The position numbers and the translations under genes are program-made. Below, in pieces: positions 52,543 through 62,400 of a stretch of 64,000 nt of DNA (its first letter is position 1; each line of letters opens with the position of its first letter). Below the pieces are notes generated by a model. That model was not told the origin of the DNA. It made no database searches and was given only the letters and a program-made list of their open reading frames with translations. The DNA is from Psychrobacter fozii. GTDB lineage: Bacteria > Pseudomonadota > Gammaproteobacteria > Pseudomonadales > Moraxellaceae. The stretch lies in contig NZ_QJSU01000004.1 of NCBI RefSeq assembly GCF_003217155.1, forward strand, positions 248,001 through 312,000. Reading direction: 5' to 3'.

Positions 52543-53898
52543 ATGATTGTATTTTGGCTTGTGCTGACCATTCTTTTTATTATTTTCGCTACCGCAAAAT
52601 TAAAGTGGCATCCTTTTTTAGTGTTGATATTGTCAGCATTTTTGGTAGCACTATTCTACCAAGTACCACTTAATACTGTCGCCAAGACAATCTCTGATGG
52701 CTTTGGTGGTATCTTAGGTTATATCGGTCTAGTGATTGTATTCGGTACCATTATCGGCTTAATCCTTGAGAAAACTGGTGCGGCTATTGTCATGGCAGAA
52801 ACCGTTATCAAAGTTTTAGGCCCACGCTTCCCTACTTTGACCATGTCTATCGTCGGTGCAGTCGTTTCGATACCTGTATTTTGTGACTCTGGTTATATTA
52901 TTTTAAACTCCCTAAAAGAGTCTTTAGCTGAGCGCTTACATGTATCAAGTGTGGCGATGAGTATTGCCTTAGCCACTGGTCTATATGCCACTCATACCTT
53001 TGTACCACCTACTCCAGGTCCGATTGCAGCAGCAGGCAACTTAGGATTAGAGTCTAATCTAGGTTTGGTCATCATGGTCGGTGTGGTCGTGACAGCCGTT
53101 GCTGTATTGGCTGGCTGGTGGTGGTCTAACCGTTTTCTGAATGTGACGCCTGACAATATCAACGCGGCAGATGCACCAGCAGCAATGCCTGAAGGGATGA
53201 AAACCCGCGATGATTATAGCCATCTGCCTTCAGCCACAATGGCGTTTTTACCCATTATCGTTCCTATTATACTAATCTGCCTATCTTCTGTTGCCAACTT
53301 TCCAAGCGCACCGTTTGGTAGTGGCACGTTGACAGATATCTTAGTATTCATTGGTAATCCACTAACGGCTCTGCTCATTGGTCTATTCTTATCATTCTTA
53401 CTTATTAATACCGAGCAAAAAACACAGCAGATCAGTGACAGCATCTCACAAGGTCTGGTCGTAGCCGCTCCTATCTTATTGATTACTGGTGCTGGTGGTG
53501 CATTTGGCGCCATGCTAAAAGTGACACCAATCGGTGACTATTTAGGTACGACATTGTCTGCATTAGGTCTTGGTATCTTTATGCCTTTCATCGTCTCTGC
53601 TGCGTTAAAGACTGCGCAAGGCTCGACCACAGTTGCTCTAGTCACTACCTCTGCGATGGTTGCACCGTTATTGGATCAAATTGGTCTAGACAGCGAGCTG
53701 GGTCGCGTATTTTGTGTGATGGCAATTGGTGCAGGCGCCATGACTATCTCACATGCCAATGACAGCTTCTTTTGGATTGTCAGTCAGTTTAGCCGTATGA
53801 GTGTGTCACAAGCATATAAAGCCCATTCAATGGCGACTGGCATTCAAGGTGTGACCAGCATTGTGTTTATCTGGCTGTTAACCTTAGTATTTATTTAA
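52543..53898 (+). CDS. GntP-family organic-acid permease (probable glycerate/gluconate transporter)
   Basis: A 451-residue inner-membrane transporter of the GntP family, whose members import gluconate, glycerate or related sugar acids with protons. Many hydrophobic segments are visible (LTILFIIFATAKLKWHPFLV at the N-terminus; ISIPVFCDSGYIILNSL and THTFVPPTPGPIAAAGNLG are family signatures). The ATG follows GAGACAGTG; an in-frame GTG directly before it is less likely. A glycerate kinase gene is 67 bases downstream, which points to glycerate as the substrate. That specificity is inference. Confidence 0.88.
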   Translation: MIVFWLVLTILFIIFATAKLKWHPFLVLILSAFLVALFYQVPLNTVAKTISDGFGGILGYIGLVIVFGTIIGLILEKTGAAIVMAETVIKVLGPRFPTLTMSIVGAVVSIPVFCDSGYIILNSLKESLAERLHVSSVAMSIALATGLYATHTFVPPTPGPIAAAGNLGLESNLGLVIMVGVVVTAVAVLAGWWWSNRFLNVTPDNINAADAPAAMPEGMKTRDDYSHLPSATMAFLPIIVPIILICLSSVANFPSAPFGSGTLTDILVFIGNPLTALLIGLFLSFLLINTEQKTQQISDSISQGLVVAAPILLITGAGGAFGAMLKVTPIGDYLGTTLSALGLGIFMPFIVSAALKTAQGSTTVALVTTSAMVAPLLDQIGLDSELGRVFCVMAIGAGAMTISHANDSFFWIVSQFSRMSVSQAYKAHSMATGIQGVTSIVFIWLLTLVFI

Positions 53899-53965
53899 CA
53901 GTGTTCATTTAACACATTCGTTGAAATATCAAAAAAGACGTTCAAAAATACCCAGAGAGACCTTC

Positions 53966-55099
53966 ATGAAGATTTTAATCGCCCCCGACTCGTTCAAAGA
54001 AAGCTTAGAAGCATTGGATGTTTGCCGCGCCATTCAATCTGGTTTTAGTCAGGTGTTTCCAAACGCTGACTATACGTTATTGCCGATGGCAGATGGCGGT
54101 GAAGGCACCTCTGCGGTATTGTCTTATGTATTAGGCGGACGCTGGAAAGAAGTGGTGGTACACGACCCACTCATGAGACCCATCACTGCAAAGTATTTAT
54201 TATTGCCTGATGCGACAGCAGTTATCGAAATCGCCCAAGCTTGTGGGTTACATCTACTGACCGTCGCAGAGCGTAATCCTGTCATCGCTAGCAGTTACGG
54301 TGTCGGTGAGCTGATTGCCGATGCTTTAGATGAAGGCGCCGAGCGTATCATTATTGGGCTGGGTGGTAGTGCCACCAATGATGCAGGTCTTGGTATGCTA
54401 ACGGCATTGGGTATGACATTTCATGATATTAATGACAGTCCATTAGCACAAGGTGGTGGTGAGCTTGCCAAGTTGCACAGACTTAATGACACAAGCTTCC
54501 ATGCAAAAGTGGTAGATACCGTGTTTGAAGTGGCGTGTGATGTGACCAATCCTTTGTGTGGCCAATTAGGGGCAAGTGCGATATTTGGACCACAGAAAGG
54601 TGCCTGCCCGCAACAAGTTGACGATTTGGATAAAGCCTTAAGCCACTTTGCAGCTGTTCGCGCGAGCAGCCATCAGGACTGTCAAGAAGTCGCAGGTGCT
54701 GGAGCAGCTGGTGGTCTTGGCTATGCATTGATGAGCTTTTGTGGTGCGCAGCTGAAATCTGGTTTTGATACGGTCGCTGAAGTGACCAAGCTATCACAGC
54801 ATATTGCCGATGCGGATCTTGTCATTACTGGCGAAGGCAAGCTCGATGCACAAACAGCCATGGGTAAAGTCGCTGGTGGTATCAGCCAACTTGCCAAAGC
54901 CAGCCACACCCCAGTGATTGCTATCTGCGGCAGTGTCGATGGTTTAAAACCTGCTCAGACTAGCCAGTTCGAGGTAGTCATGCCTAGCATTCAAAAGGTA
55001 GATACTATCGATAATGTGCTGAGTCAGGCTTATGACAATATTGAAACCACGGCGGTAAATATTGCTGCGAGTATTAGACTTGGGCAGAACCTGAAATAG
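53966..55099 (+). CDS. Glycerate 2-kinase family (GarK/GlxK-like)
   Basis: The enzyme phosphorylates D-glycerate, feeding glycolysis or the serine branch. The sequence starts MKILIAPDSFKESLEALDVC and contains LPMADGGEGTSAVL, IIIGLGGSATNDAGLGML and AGAAGGLGYALMSFCGAQL, all hallmarks of the class of kinases including GarK and GlxK. The start is placed at ATG 53966 with AGAGAGACC just before it; an in-frame start 15 codons earlier lacks a ribosome-binding site. Length 377 residues, as usual. The upstream permease is co-directional and probably supplies the substrate. Confidence 0.93.
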   Translation: MKILIAPDSFKESLEALDVCRAIQSGFSQVFPNADYTLLPMADGGEGTSAVLSYVLGGRWKEVVVHDPLMRPITAKYLLLPDATAVIEIAQACGLHLLTVAERNPVIASSYGVGELIADALDEGAERIIIGLGGSATNDAGLGMLTALGMTFHDINDSPLAQGGGELAKLHRLNDTSFHAKVVDTVFEVACDVTNPLCGQLGASAIFGPQKGACPQQVDDLDKALSHFAAVRASSHQDCQEVAGAGAAGGLGYALMSFCGAQLKSGFDTVAEVTKLSQHIADADLVITGEGKLDAQTAMGKVAGGISQLAKASHTPVIAICGSVDGLKPAQTSQFEVVMPSIQKVDTIDNVLSQAYDNIETTAVNIAASIRLGQNLK

Positions 55100-55182
55100 C
55101 TCAATATTTAAGGTAAGGACAAGCTTTATACATAGGGTCATTAGAATGTTTAACGCTTGTTTAAACGTTTATCTTAAAATCT

Positions 55183-56052
55183 CTACAGCCATTTTTGCAC
55201 TTCATTGATAACGGTTTGCATTCTATTAGGCAGTACAGACTGACTCCGTACAGCAAGGTATAAAGTTTCGCTGACAGGTACTGGTAGATAGTGACTTTTG
55301 ATAGCTTGAGGATTTGGATATGCGGCAACCGCATGCGCCGGTAAAACGGTAAACCCAAGTCCCCTGCTCACTGGCTCCAAAATCAAGCTAATCTGGTTTG
55401 AAAATCCTTTTTTATCAAAATCATTGACGTGCTGAAACTCAGGATAATTAGCACTTAGCAGCAGACTTGCATGGTGCGCACCATCTGGATGATCTATAAA
55501 CCCAAGCCGATTTAGTGTCTCCCAACTCGTCTCAGTAGTCGTTGCAGGAGTAATCAATAGCAACGCTTCTTGAGCCACTGGCTTACAACTGACTGTCTCA
55601 TCACCTGAGATATCCGTCATAAAACCAATATCAATCTCAAGCTTAGCAAGCGCCCGCTCTATATCAGCATTGGGTGCAAAGCGATAATCAATCACTAGCG
55701 TTGGATACTGCTGCTGTAATGTCAAAAGCTTTGGATACAGCTTGAGTCCCACACTACCAGGCGACATCAATCGTACCAGCCCTTCATAAAAAGGGTCTTC
55801 CCCAATACGCTGCTCTAAGCGTGCTAAACGTTGTAAGATGTCTTCTGCTTCCTGATAGAGCTGTTGACCAGCATCAGTCAATGAAAACTGCTTACCTTGA
55901 CGAATAAGCAAATCAATATCTAACTGATTCTCTAGCTTACTGATGTGTTGACTGACACCTGACTGGGTCATGTGTAAGCGCTCGGCTGTGTGCGTAAAGT
56001 GACCGACGTCAACAAGCGTACAAAAGGTACGTAACCATATAATATTTATCAT
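55183..56052 (-). CDS. LysR-family transcriptional regulator
   Basis: A 289-residue LysR-type regulator. The winged helix-turn-helix is at about residues 4-62 (IWLRTFCTLVDVGHFTHTAE then HMTQSGVSQHISKLENQLDI), followed by the coiled linker and a two-lobed effector-binding domain (about 88-285). It is divergent from the VOC-family gene, and an inverted repeat (56082-56101) lies between them, the usual LysR control layout. The glycerate kinase gene is convergent on the other side. The regulated gene is therefore more likely the VOC gene than the glycerate genes; this is inference. Confidence 0.9.
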   Translation of the reverse strand: MINIIWLRTFCTLVDVGHFTHTAERLHMTQSGVSQHISKLENQLDIDLLIRQGKQFSLTDAGQQLYQEAEDILQRLARLEQRIGEDPFYEGLVRLMSPGSVGLKLYPKLLTLQQQYPTLVIDYRFAPNADIERALAKLEIDIGFMTDISGDETVSCKPVAQEALLLITPATTTETSWETLNRLGFIDHPDGAHHASLLLSANYPEFQHVNDFDKKGFSNQISLILEPVSRGLGFTVLPAHAVAAYPNPQAIKSHYLPVPVSETLYLAVRSQSVLPNRMQTVINEVQKWL

Positions 56053-56081
56053 TACAATACATACTTATCTTTATAATAAAT

Positions 56082-56101
56082 GATAATTTTACGTAATTAT
56101 C
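56082..56101. promoter_or_regulatory. LysR-type inverted repeat between lysR-type and VOC genes
   Basis: GATAATT (56082-56088) and AATTATC (56095-56101) are exact inverted arms separated by 6 bases, giving the T-N11-A type symmetry expected for LysR sites. It lies 30 bases from the LysR start and 60 bases from the VOC gene start. Confidence 0.5.
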
Positions 56102-56160
56102 TTCTGTTTGTATACTGGCTCCACGTTAAAGAAAACGCACATCAAACAGGAGCACAAGCT

Positions 56161-56661
56161 ATGAACAATGTTTATCCAAGAAGCTTTTCGCACATCGGTC
56201 TTTCAGTCCCTGACCTAGATGCAGCCGTGAAATTCTATACTGAAGTAATGGGTTGGTATACCATCATGGAGCCTACTGAGATTGTCGAAGATGACAGCCC
56301 TATTGGTGAAATGTGTACTGAAGTATTCGGCTCAGGTTGGGGCAGCTTCCGTATCGCCCACCTATCGACTGGTGACCGTATCGGTGTTGAGATTTTTGAA
56401 TTCAAAAATCAAGAAGACCCTGAAAACAATTTTGAGTACTGGAAAACTGGTATCTTCCACTTCTGTGTTCAAGATCCAAATGTTGAAGAGCTGGCTGAGC
56501 GTATGGTTGCAGCAGGTGGTAAAAAACGTATGGAAAAACCACGCTACTACTACCCTGGCGAAAAGCCCTATCGCATGATTTATATGGAAGACCCGTTCGG
56601 CAACATCGTTGAGATTTATAGCCACAGCTATGAGCTTATCTATAGCGAAGGTGCGTACTAA
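56161..56661 (+). CDS. VOC-family (glyoxalase/dioxygenase-like) protein
   Basis: A 166-residue vicinal-oxygen-chelate-fold protein. Two beta-alpha-beta-beta-beta repeats are visible: the first begins FSHIGLSVPDLDAAVKFYTE (metal-ligand His), the second includes GIFHFCVQDPNVEELAERM, and the C-terminal MEDPFGNIVEIYSH carries the metal-ligand Glu. This resembles lactoylglutathione lyase-like and ring-cleaving dioxygenase families, but the substrate cannot be told. The ATG is preceded by AGGAG 8 bases upstream, so an earlier in-frame ATG at 56080 is rejected. It is divergent from the LysR regulator. Confidence 0.87.
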   Translation: MNNVYPRSFSHIGLSVPDLDAAVKFYTEVMGWYTIMEPTEIVEDDSPIGEMCTEVFGSGWGSFRIAHLSTGDRIGVEIFEFKNQEDPENNFEYWKTGIFHFCVQDPNVEELAERMVAAGGKKRMEKPRYYYPGEKPYRMIYMEDPFGNIVEIYSHSYELIYSEGAY

Positions 56662-56706
56662 ATTCGCTTGAACAGACTATAGTATGTGATAGTAAAATAA
56701 CAACTT

Positions 56707-56745
56707 AAAAAAATAGCGTATTCAAATTATGAATACGCTATTTTT
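56707..56745 (+). terminator. Terminator of the VOC gene
   Basis: AAAAATAGCGTATTCA and its exact complement form a 16-pair stem with a 5-base loop, ending in a T-run. It could also act on the opposite strand, towards which the next gene (56814-57065) is transcribed. Confidence 0.88.
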
Positions 56746-56813
56746 ATTTATTAACGTCGCATCGAGTAGTAAACGGCTTCAAATAGCTGACTGCTTTATT
56801 CACTGTTATAACT

Positions 56814-57065
56814 CTAATACGATATCGATGGTGAAGCCATCACACCTCCTAAGATTATAAATGCAAGAGCTACTAATGATCTCAAAAACGGAGAACTACA
56901 ATCTGGCCAGCGAGTGATAATAAAATATAAATTGGCAAATGGAAGAAACAGATACAAAAGCCCCCAGAGTATTGATTCTTGGAAGGCAATAATAATTAAC
57001 TTAATACTATAAACAAGAAGCATAATACCTGCGATTATAAGTATAATAGAACCTAAAATTTCCAC
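56814..57065 (-). CDS. Small membrane protein with GTG start
   Basis: I do not recognise the family. The 83 residues contain two or three hydrophobic segments (EILGSIILIIAGIMLLVYSI, SILWGLLYLFLPFANLYFII, LVALAFIILGGVMA). The start is a GTG preceded by a good GAGGA ribosome-binding site 8 bases upstream, which supports translation. It lies between the VOC gene and the RidA/DadA-like pair. The function is unknown. Confidence 0.6.
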   Translation of the reverse strand: MEILGSIILIIAGIMLLVYSIKLIIIAFQESILWGLLYLFLPFANLYFIITRWPDCSSPFLRSLVALAFIILGGVMASPSISY

Positions 57066-57345
57066 GTGATTTTCCTCAAAATTTTTAATAAAAAAATAAA
57101 CTACAATCTGTTAAAAAACGCTATTTATAATAGATAGTATGATTGCTATCTGCTCTCTTGACATCAAGAAATATAATGTGTCTTAAGGCATCCAGATTAT
57201 CTCAGAATTGTTTCTGGCGTATAGTAACAGGTAACACAAAAAGTTCATAATTTTATAAGACATAAGTTGATCAAATTTATTTTAGACTACTTCGATAGCT
57301 TATAAAAAATGCTGACAACCAATACATGAGAAGACAAAAAAAATA
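57066..57345. other. AT-rich intergenic region
   Basis: No coding frame, repeat or clear operator is supported. The terminator of the RidA-like gene follows immediately at 57346. Confidence 0.5.
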
Positions 57346-57377
57346 AAAAGGCCATGATATCGCTATCATGGCCTTTT
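57346..57377 (-). terminator. Terminator of the DadA-like/RidA-like operon
   Basis: AAAAGGCCATGATA (57346-57359) and its complement (57364-57377) form a 14-pair stem with a 4-base loop; on the minus strand the T-run follows the stem. It is also flanked by A-rich sequence on the other side. Confidence 0.88.
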
Positions 57378-57406
57378 CGTTTAATACAGATACTATGAGC
57401 AGACTA

Positions 57407-57748
57407 TTACTCAGCAGCGATGGCGATCATCTCAACCAATAGCTCAGGACGTGCCAATGCTGATTCGCCACAAGCACGTGCTGGTGGTTGAATGCCTTCA
57501 AAAAATTTGTCATAGACTTCATTCATAGCAGCAAAATCTGCCATATCTTTGATCCAAACCGTTACTGATAGTAGTTTTGATTTATCACTACCCACTTCTT
57601 CTAGCAAGGTCTGGATTTTTTCTAAACAAGTTAATGTTTGTGCTTTGATATCATCTTCTGCATTACCTACCTGACCACACAAGTATACAGTCTGGTTATG
57701 GACCACAATTCTGCTCATGCGTGGCGTGCTGTGTAGCTTCTTTATCAT
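57407..57748 (-). CDS. RidA-family (YjgF) protein
   Basis: RidA-type enzymes hydrolyse reactive enamines and imines formed by amino-acid metabolism. The sequence shows RIVVHNQTVYLCGQVGNAED near the start and the conserved Arg and Glu around PPARACGESALARPELLVEM at the C-terminus, where the Arg binds the substrate carboxylate. It is 113 residues from the ATG at 57748, which has GAAGG 8 bases upstream; a TTG five codons earlier is less likely. It follows the DadA-like gene by 56 bases on the same strand, so the two are probably an operon. Confidence 0.9.
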   Translation of the reverse strand: MIKKLHSTPRMSRIVVHNQTVYLCGQVGNAEDDIKAQTLTCLEKIQTLLEEVGSDKSKLLSVTVWIKDMADFAAMNEVYDKFFEGIQPPARACGESALARPELLVEMIAIAAE

Positions 57749-57804
57749 ATTATATACCTTCAATTTATTAATTTAAGTCTGTGCTAAATCTATCAAATGC
57801 ACTC

Positions 57805-59052
57805 TTACTTCGAAAAACGCTGAGCACTAAATGGTGCAAGGTTTACTAATGATGGCTTTTCATGAATCATTTCTTCAACCAGACGCCCTGTCATAGGCCC
57901 TAATGTGAAACCCTGATGGCTATGACCAAATGCGAACCATAATTTTTCATGCTTGTCTGCAGGACCAATAACTGGCTTCATATCTGGCATACAAGGACGC
58001 GATCCTGCCCATGCTTCAGATTCTACCGCGTCTTCTAATGGTAAGATTTTGCGAGCCAGCTTCAGAACCGTTTTTAATTGACCAAAGTTCTTTGGCGCAT
58101 CCATGGTGGTCATCTCAGCACCAGTCGTAATACGGATACCTTGCTGCATTGGGCCCATCACAAAGCCTTTGTCCATATCAAACATACTGTGATTGATGGT
58201 ATTTTTTTCTGTTACTTTGAAATGCTGATGATAACCACGCATTGGGAACAATGGCAGATTATAACCAAGTGGTCTGATCAAGTCGTTCGACCATGGACCC
58301 GCTGCAATGACCAACTTATCACTATAGTAAGTATCATTATCAGTGATGATTTTCCAGCCTTCGCCATCTTTTACGATTTCTTTTACATCGCTCTCTTTGA
58401 TCGTGCCGCCCATCTCTTGGAAGTTTTTCGCATACGCTTTGACTAGCGAGCTTGGGTTCGATACTTGCCAAGAGTTTTTCCAATGAATCGCACCAACGAA
58501 ACCTTCGAAATTGGCACTAGGCTCCATGGCTTTTAGTGCCTCAAGGTTTAGTACGTTATGTTCAACCCCTTGATTGCGTGCATCAATGGCTGCCACTTGC
58601 GCTTCTTTAAACGTCTCTTCAGAACGATGCAGCTGTAACCAGCCGTCACGCGTGATTAGCTCGTCAGCACCAGAGGCTTCAATCATCGTTTGATGTTCAC
58701 TGGTGCAATGCTCAATCAGTGTCTGCCACTCTGATTCGATTTGCTTAACAGTCGCAGGTACAGAGTATTTCCAGTATTGTAACAGTGCTTGATGGTAACG
58801 CAGAATCGCTGGGATACGATAGCGAATATCAGTACCTTGGTTCGGTAATACTCTGATCATCTCAGTCAATTGACGAGGAAAAGGATGGGTGTGAATGGCT
58901 TCGCGCTGAATCAACCCAGCATTACCATACGAGGTCTCTGATCCTGGCAGCTTCTTGTCTAACATCAGTACTTGTGAATTGTTTTTTTGTAAATGCCACG
59001 CAACTGACGTGCCAACCATACCTGCACCGATAACGATCACTTCATAGCGCAT
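57805..59052 (-). CDS. DadA-like FAD-dependent D-amino-acid dehydrogenase/oxidoreductase
   Basis: A 415-residue flavoprotein of the DAO/DadA family, with the FAD-binding motif EVIVIGAGMVGTSVAWHLQ at the N-terminus, then GSETSYGNAGLIQREAI. The family LVIAAGPWSNDLIRPLGYNL segment and the C-terminal WFAFGHSHQGFTLGPMTGRL are conserved. It probably oxidises a D-amino acid or related amine to an imine, which the co-transcribed RidA-like protein would clear. The substrate is not known, and glycine- or sarcosine-type oxidases are alternatives. The start has AAAAGGATAGGTT upstream. Confidence 0.85.
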   Translation of the reverse strand: MRYEVIVIGAGMVGTSVAWHLQKNNSQVLMLDKKLPGSETSYGNAGLIQREAIHTHPFPRQLTEMIRVLPNQGTDIRYRIPAILRYHQALLQYWKYSVPATVKQIESEWQTLIEHCTSEHQTMIEASGADELITRDGWLQLHRSEETFKEAQVAAIDARNQGVEHNVLNLEALKAMEPSANFEGFVGAIHWKNSWQVSNPSSLVKAYAKNFQEMGGTIKESDVKEIVKDGEGWKIITDNDTYYSDKLVIAAGPWSNDLIRPLGYNLPLFPMRGYHQHFKVTEKNTINHSMFDMDKGFVMGPMQQGIRITTGAEMTTMDAPKNFGQLKTVLKLARKILPLEDAVESEAWAGSRPCMPDMKPVIGPADKHEKLWFAFGHSHQGFTLGPMTGRLVEEMIHEKPSLVNLAPFSAQRFSK

Positions 59053-59490
59053 AACCTATCCTTTTCTTAGGGTGTTAATACAGAGTATCAAATATGAGGG
59101 TCTAACAGAATTAGGTGGTAATAGTAACGCATTAAGCCAGATATTAAACCCTTATCTGAAAAATATTTTTGAGTTAAACCCTTTTAGTTATGTGGTTTAA
59201 AAAAAGACATTCTTGAAAGGAATAATACTGGCTTTTGAGTAATAATTTAGTAAAAAAATTGACGAAGATAGGGGCAAATCAGTTGACTTATAACCACAAT
59301 AAAGGCTAATAGCGATAAATCTAACAAATATTAGATGCAATCTATCGACATAAATTTCTGTGCTATAGTTTGGTTTTTTCTTAAAGTTACTTTTAGTTGA
59401 ATACAGAATAAGCGATATTGGAAAGATAAAATTAGCAGGATTTTAGTGATATTAATCAATGGTTTTTTGATGATTGGGAAAATTTAATAA
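59053..59490. other. Intergenic region upstream of the helicase-nuclease gene
   Basis: No coding frame is supported. The sequence is AT-rich, with a repeated TTAAACCCTT at about 59148 and 59173. No clear promoter could be assigned to the downstream gene, and the bases just before its ATG give only a weak ribosome-binding site (GGGA, 12 bases away). Confidence 0.5.
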
Positions 59491-62400
59491 ATGAGTATTT
59501 ACGCACAAAGACTGGCTTCTCAGATTGAATTCATCAAACAGTGTGCTTTGATGAAAAAAGCACCTACTCAAGACTTTACGAAGCACAGTGACTTCACTTG
59601 TACAGAAGAGCAAGTATTAAACCTGCCTGGTATCAGCCTAAATATCATAGATGATAGCTCTGAGGATGTTTGGTTGCGTTTAGAACGATTGCGTGAAAAT
59701 CCAGTGCCTCAACCTAGCAGCTCACTGTTAACACATTGGTTAGTATTTCCAGTCAAACTTAGCGACCAACCGTCATTAAAAGAAAAAACATCTGTGCAAC
59801 CATTCATCGATGATGGTTTAATGCTTGCAGACTCTACAGAGGTATTTACTCCATTTGAAGTTGAAAACAGTCATCAAAATGAGTCGTTAGATGAAGCACC
59901 ATTAAAGACAGAAGTTTATTTAAAAGACTTTCCTGACAGAGCATCTCTACAAGATGAATTTAACGATTACCTCAAAGATATTTGGAAACCTTGGCTAGCA
60001 GAAGAAAAGCTCGTTCGCCAAAGCATTGCTTTGTATTCTAGCCTATTCATGCTGAATCAACAGCTTCAAGGCAATCTTGCTGATGCACAGTTAGAATTGG
60101 TGTGGGGTGTGGGTATTGCCACACGAAAAAGCACGGACGATGAGCAGAGTAGCAAGCAGATAAAGTATCCACTATTGACGCAATCTGTTGAAATCACCTT
60201 AGATCAAAAGACAATGGCATTACTCATCAAGCCTACCCTATCTACTCCCACGCTTGAAACGGAACCTTTTTCTATAGAAGAAAATCAAGGTTTGGCTAAG
60301 TTATTAAAGAACAGCAAAGATTTTTATGATTCAGAAGATGTGTCCTTAAGTCCTTTTTTGCCAAGTAGCTATGAGCCTATCTTAAAATCAGCGGTTACTT
60401 TGCTTGATTCCTCTGGCGTTTATCAACCAGATCATACTAGTGCAGATGATCGAAAAATCCCTAAAGCGCAAAACAACCTGATTGTTACTGACACATGGGT
60501 CATTATGGCGCGTCCTAGAAGTAACAATATCTTTTTGCAAGACTTAAATAACTTATCCATTCAGCTAGAATCCGTCACTGACATTGATTTACCGAGCGCC
60601 CTTAAGGCAATGCTGACAGAGCCTGCTACAGAAAACAAAGAAACTATACTTCCTGCTTATCGTGGTTTGTCTATGGTGAGTGGCAGTGATAGCTATATCG
60701 GCACGCCAGCCGAGCTATATTTCCCCAAAGCATTCAACGATGAACAAGTACAAATCATACAACAGTTAGATGTTCACGATGGCGTGGTCGTTCAAGGCCC
60801 GCCTGGTACAGGTAAAACCCATACTATTGCCAATGTCATTTGTCATTACTTAGCGCTTGGCAAGCGGGTACTGGTCACGTCGATGAAAGACCCTGCGTTA
60901 AAGGTGTTACAAGGACAACTGCCTGAATCTATTCGCCCTCTCGCCGTTAGCCTACTGACCAGTGAAAACGAAGGGTTAAAGCAGTTTGAACATACCATCA
61001 AAAAAATATCGAGCGAAGTGTCTAGTATCAATCGCGAGGTCTACAAAAAAGACATTGTCATGTTTGACACTCAAATTGATACCATCCATGCACAGTTAGC
61101 CAGCACTGATCATAAAATTACGGCTTGGGCACGGTTAAACCTTGATGATATCACTATCGACAATGAAACGATCAAGCCCATAGATGCTGCGACTGAGGTT
61201 GCTCAAAACAGACAGCTTACCGAAAGCTTTCCCGATAAGTTGGGTATCGAAGAGACCTTTAAACCTCGATTTACTCATGCTGATATCACAGCGCTAAAAG
61301 ATGCAAGAGTAAATCTCGGCAAGGATTTGGGTTATCTTAATAAAAAAATTCCTGCCGTTGCACACATGCCTCCTACCAACGCTATCAAGCAACTTCATAA
61401 GGATTTGAGCTATCTCAATGAGTCGCAAGCAGCTGAGCAGCAAGGAGAATTGCCAAGCTTAATCAATGACAGTGCTAGTACAATAAATATTGCTCAGGAA
61501 ATCACTGCCAATACATCTCGTCTAACTGACCTACTACAAAAAATTGTCGCGGCTGGGCAGCGCTGGACGACGGATATTCAGCAGCATTTAGCTAATGAGA
61601 CTAAGCAAGACATCATCGACCATTTCACTATACTAAACGATGAGATCAAAGCACTTTTTGATGAGAGAACTATTTATTTAACCAAACCTATTACGATTCC
61701 TGATGATTTTGATAAAAATCCAGAGCTCGTTGACGCGGTGAAAAATTTATCTGAAGGCAAAAAACCATTTGGTCTCGCTGGTATTTTTGGTAAATCTGCT
61801 GAAAAGAAAAGCCTTGAGTCTATTACGATAGTCTCATCAGCACCATCAAGTACGGCAGATTGGCAGTATATATCCAACTTTATAACGTTTAGAAAAAAAT
61901 CTCAAGCGCTTATCCTTCGCTGGAATGCCTTATCAAATGAGCTGTCCTTACCGATATTTGAGGTAGCGCCTGATAATCTGTCTGCATTACATTCAGCCGT
62001 TCATCTATACGATGAAATCGTTGCTAGTAACCACTTGCAGCACAGTATCAAGCAGGCGTTAAGCACTATATTCATAGGTTGGGATGTTATTTCTGCAGCA
62101 CCTTATGACACCGATATCTTGGCTGAGATTGAAAGTGTTCTTAAACAACATTTAAAGAGACATAATCTGGCTGAAAGTCTCACGCTAAAAGAGACATTAC
62201 TTAATAATCTCACTGATTGTAAAGGCGCGATTATTGAAAAAATGACGGTCTTTATCACTCAAAATATTGGTGATCCACGTTTATCTGACGATCAATTACA
62301 AACAGACTATCAAGAACTGTTAAATGAGCTGCAACGCGTGAATAACCTTGCAACAGACTTACAGACAGTCGCTGACGTTACCCAACTCATTGAAGATAAC

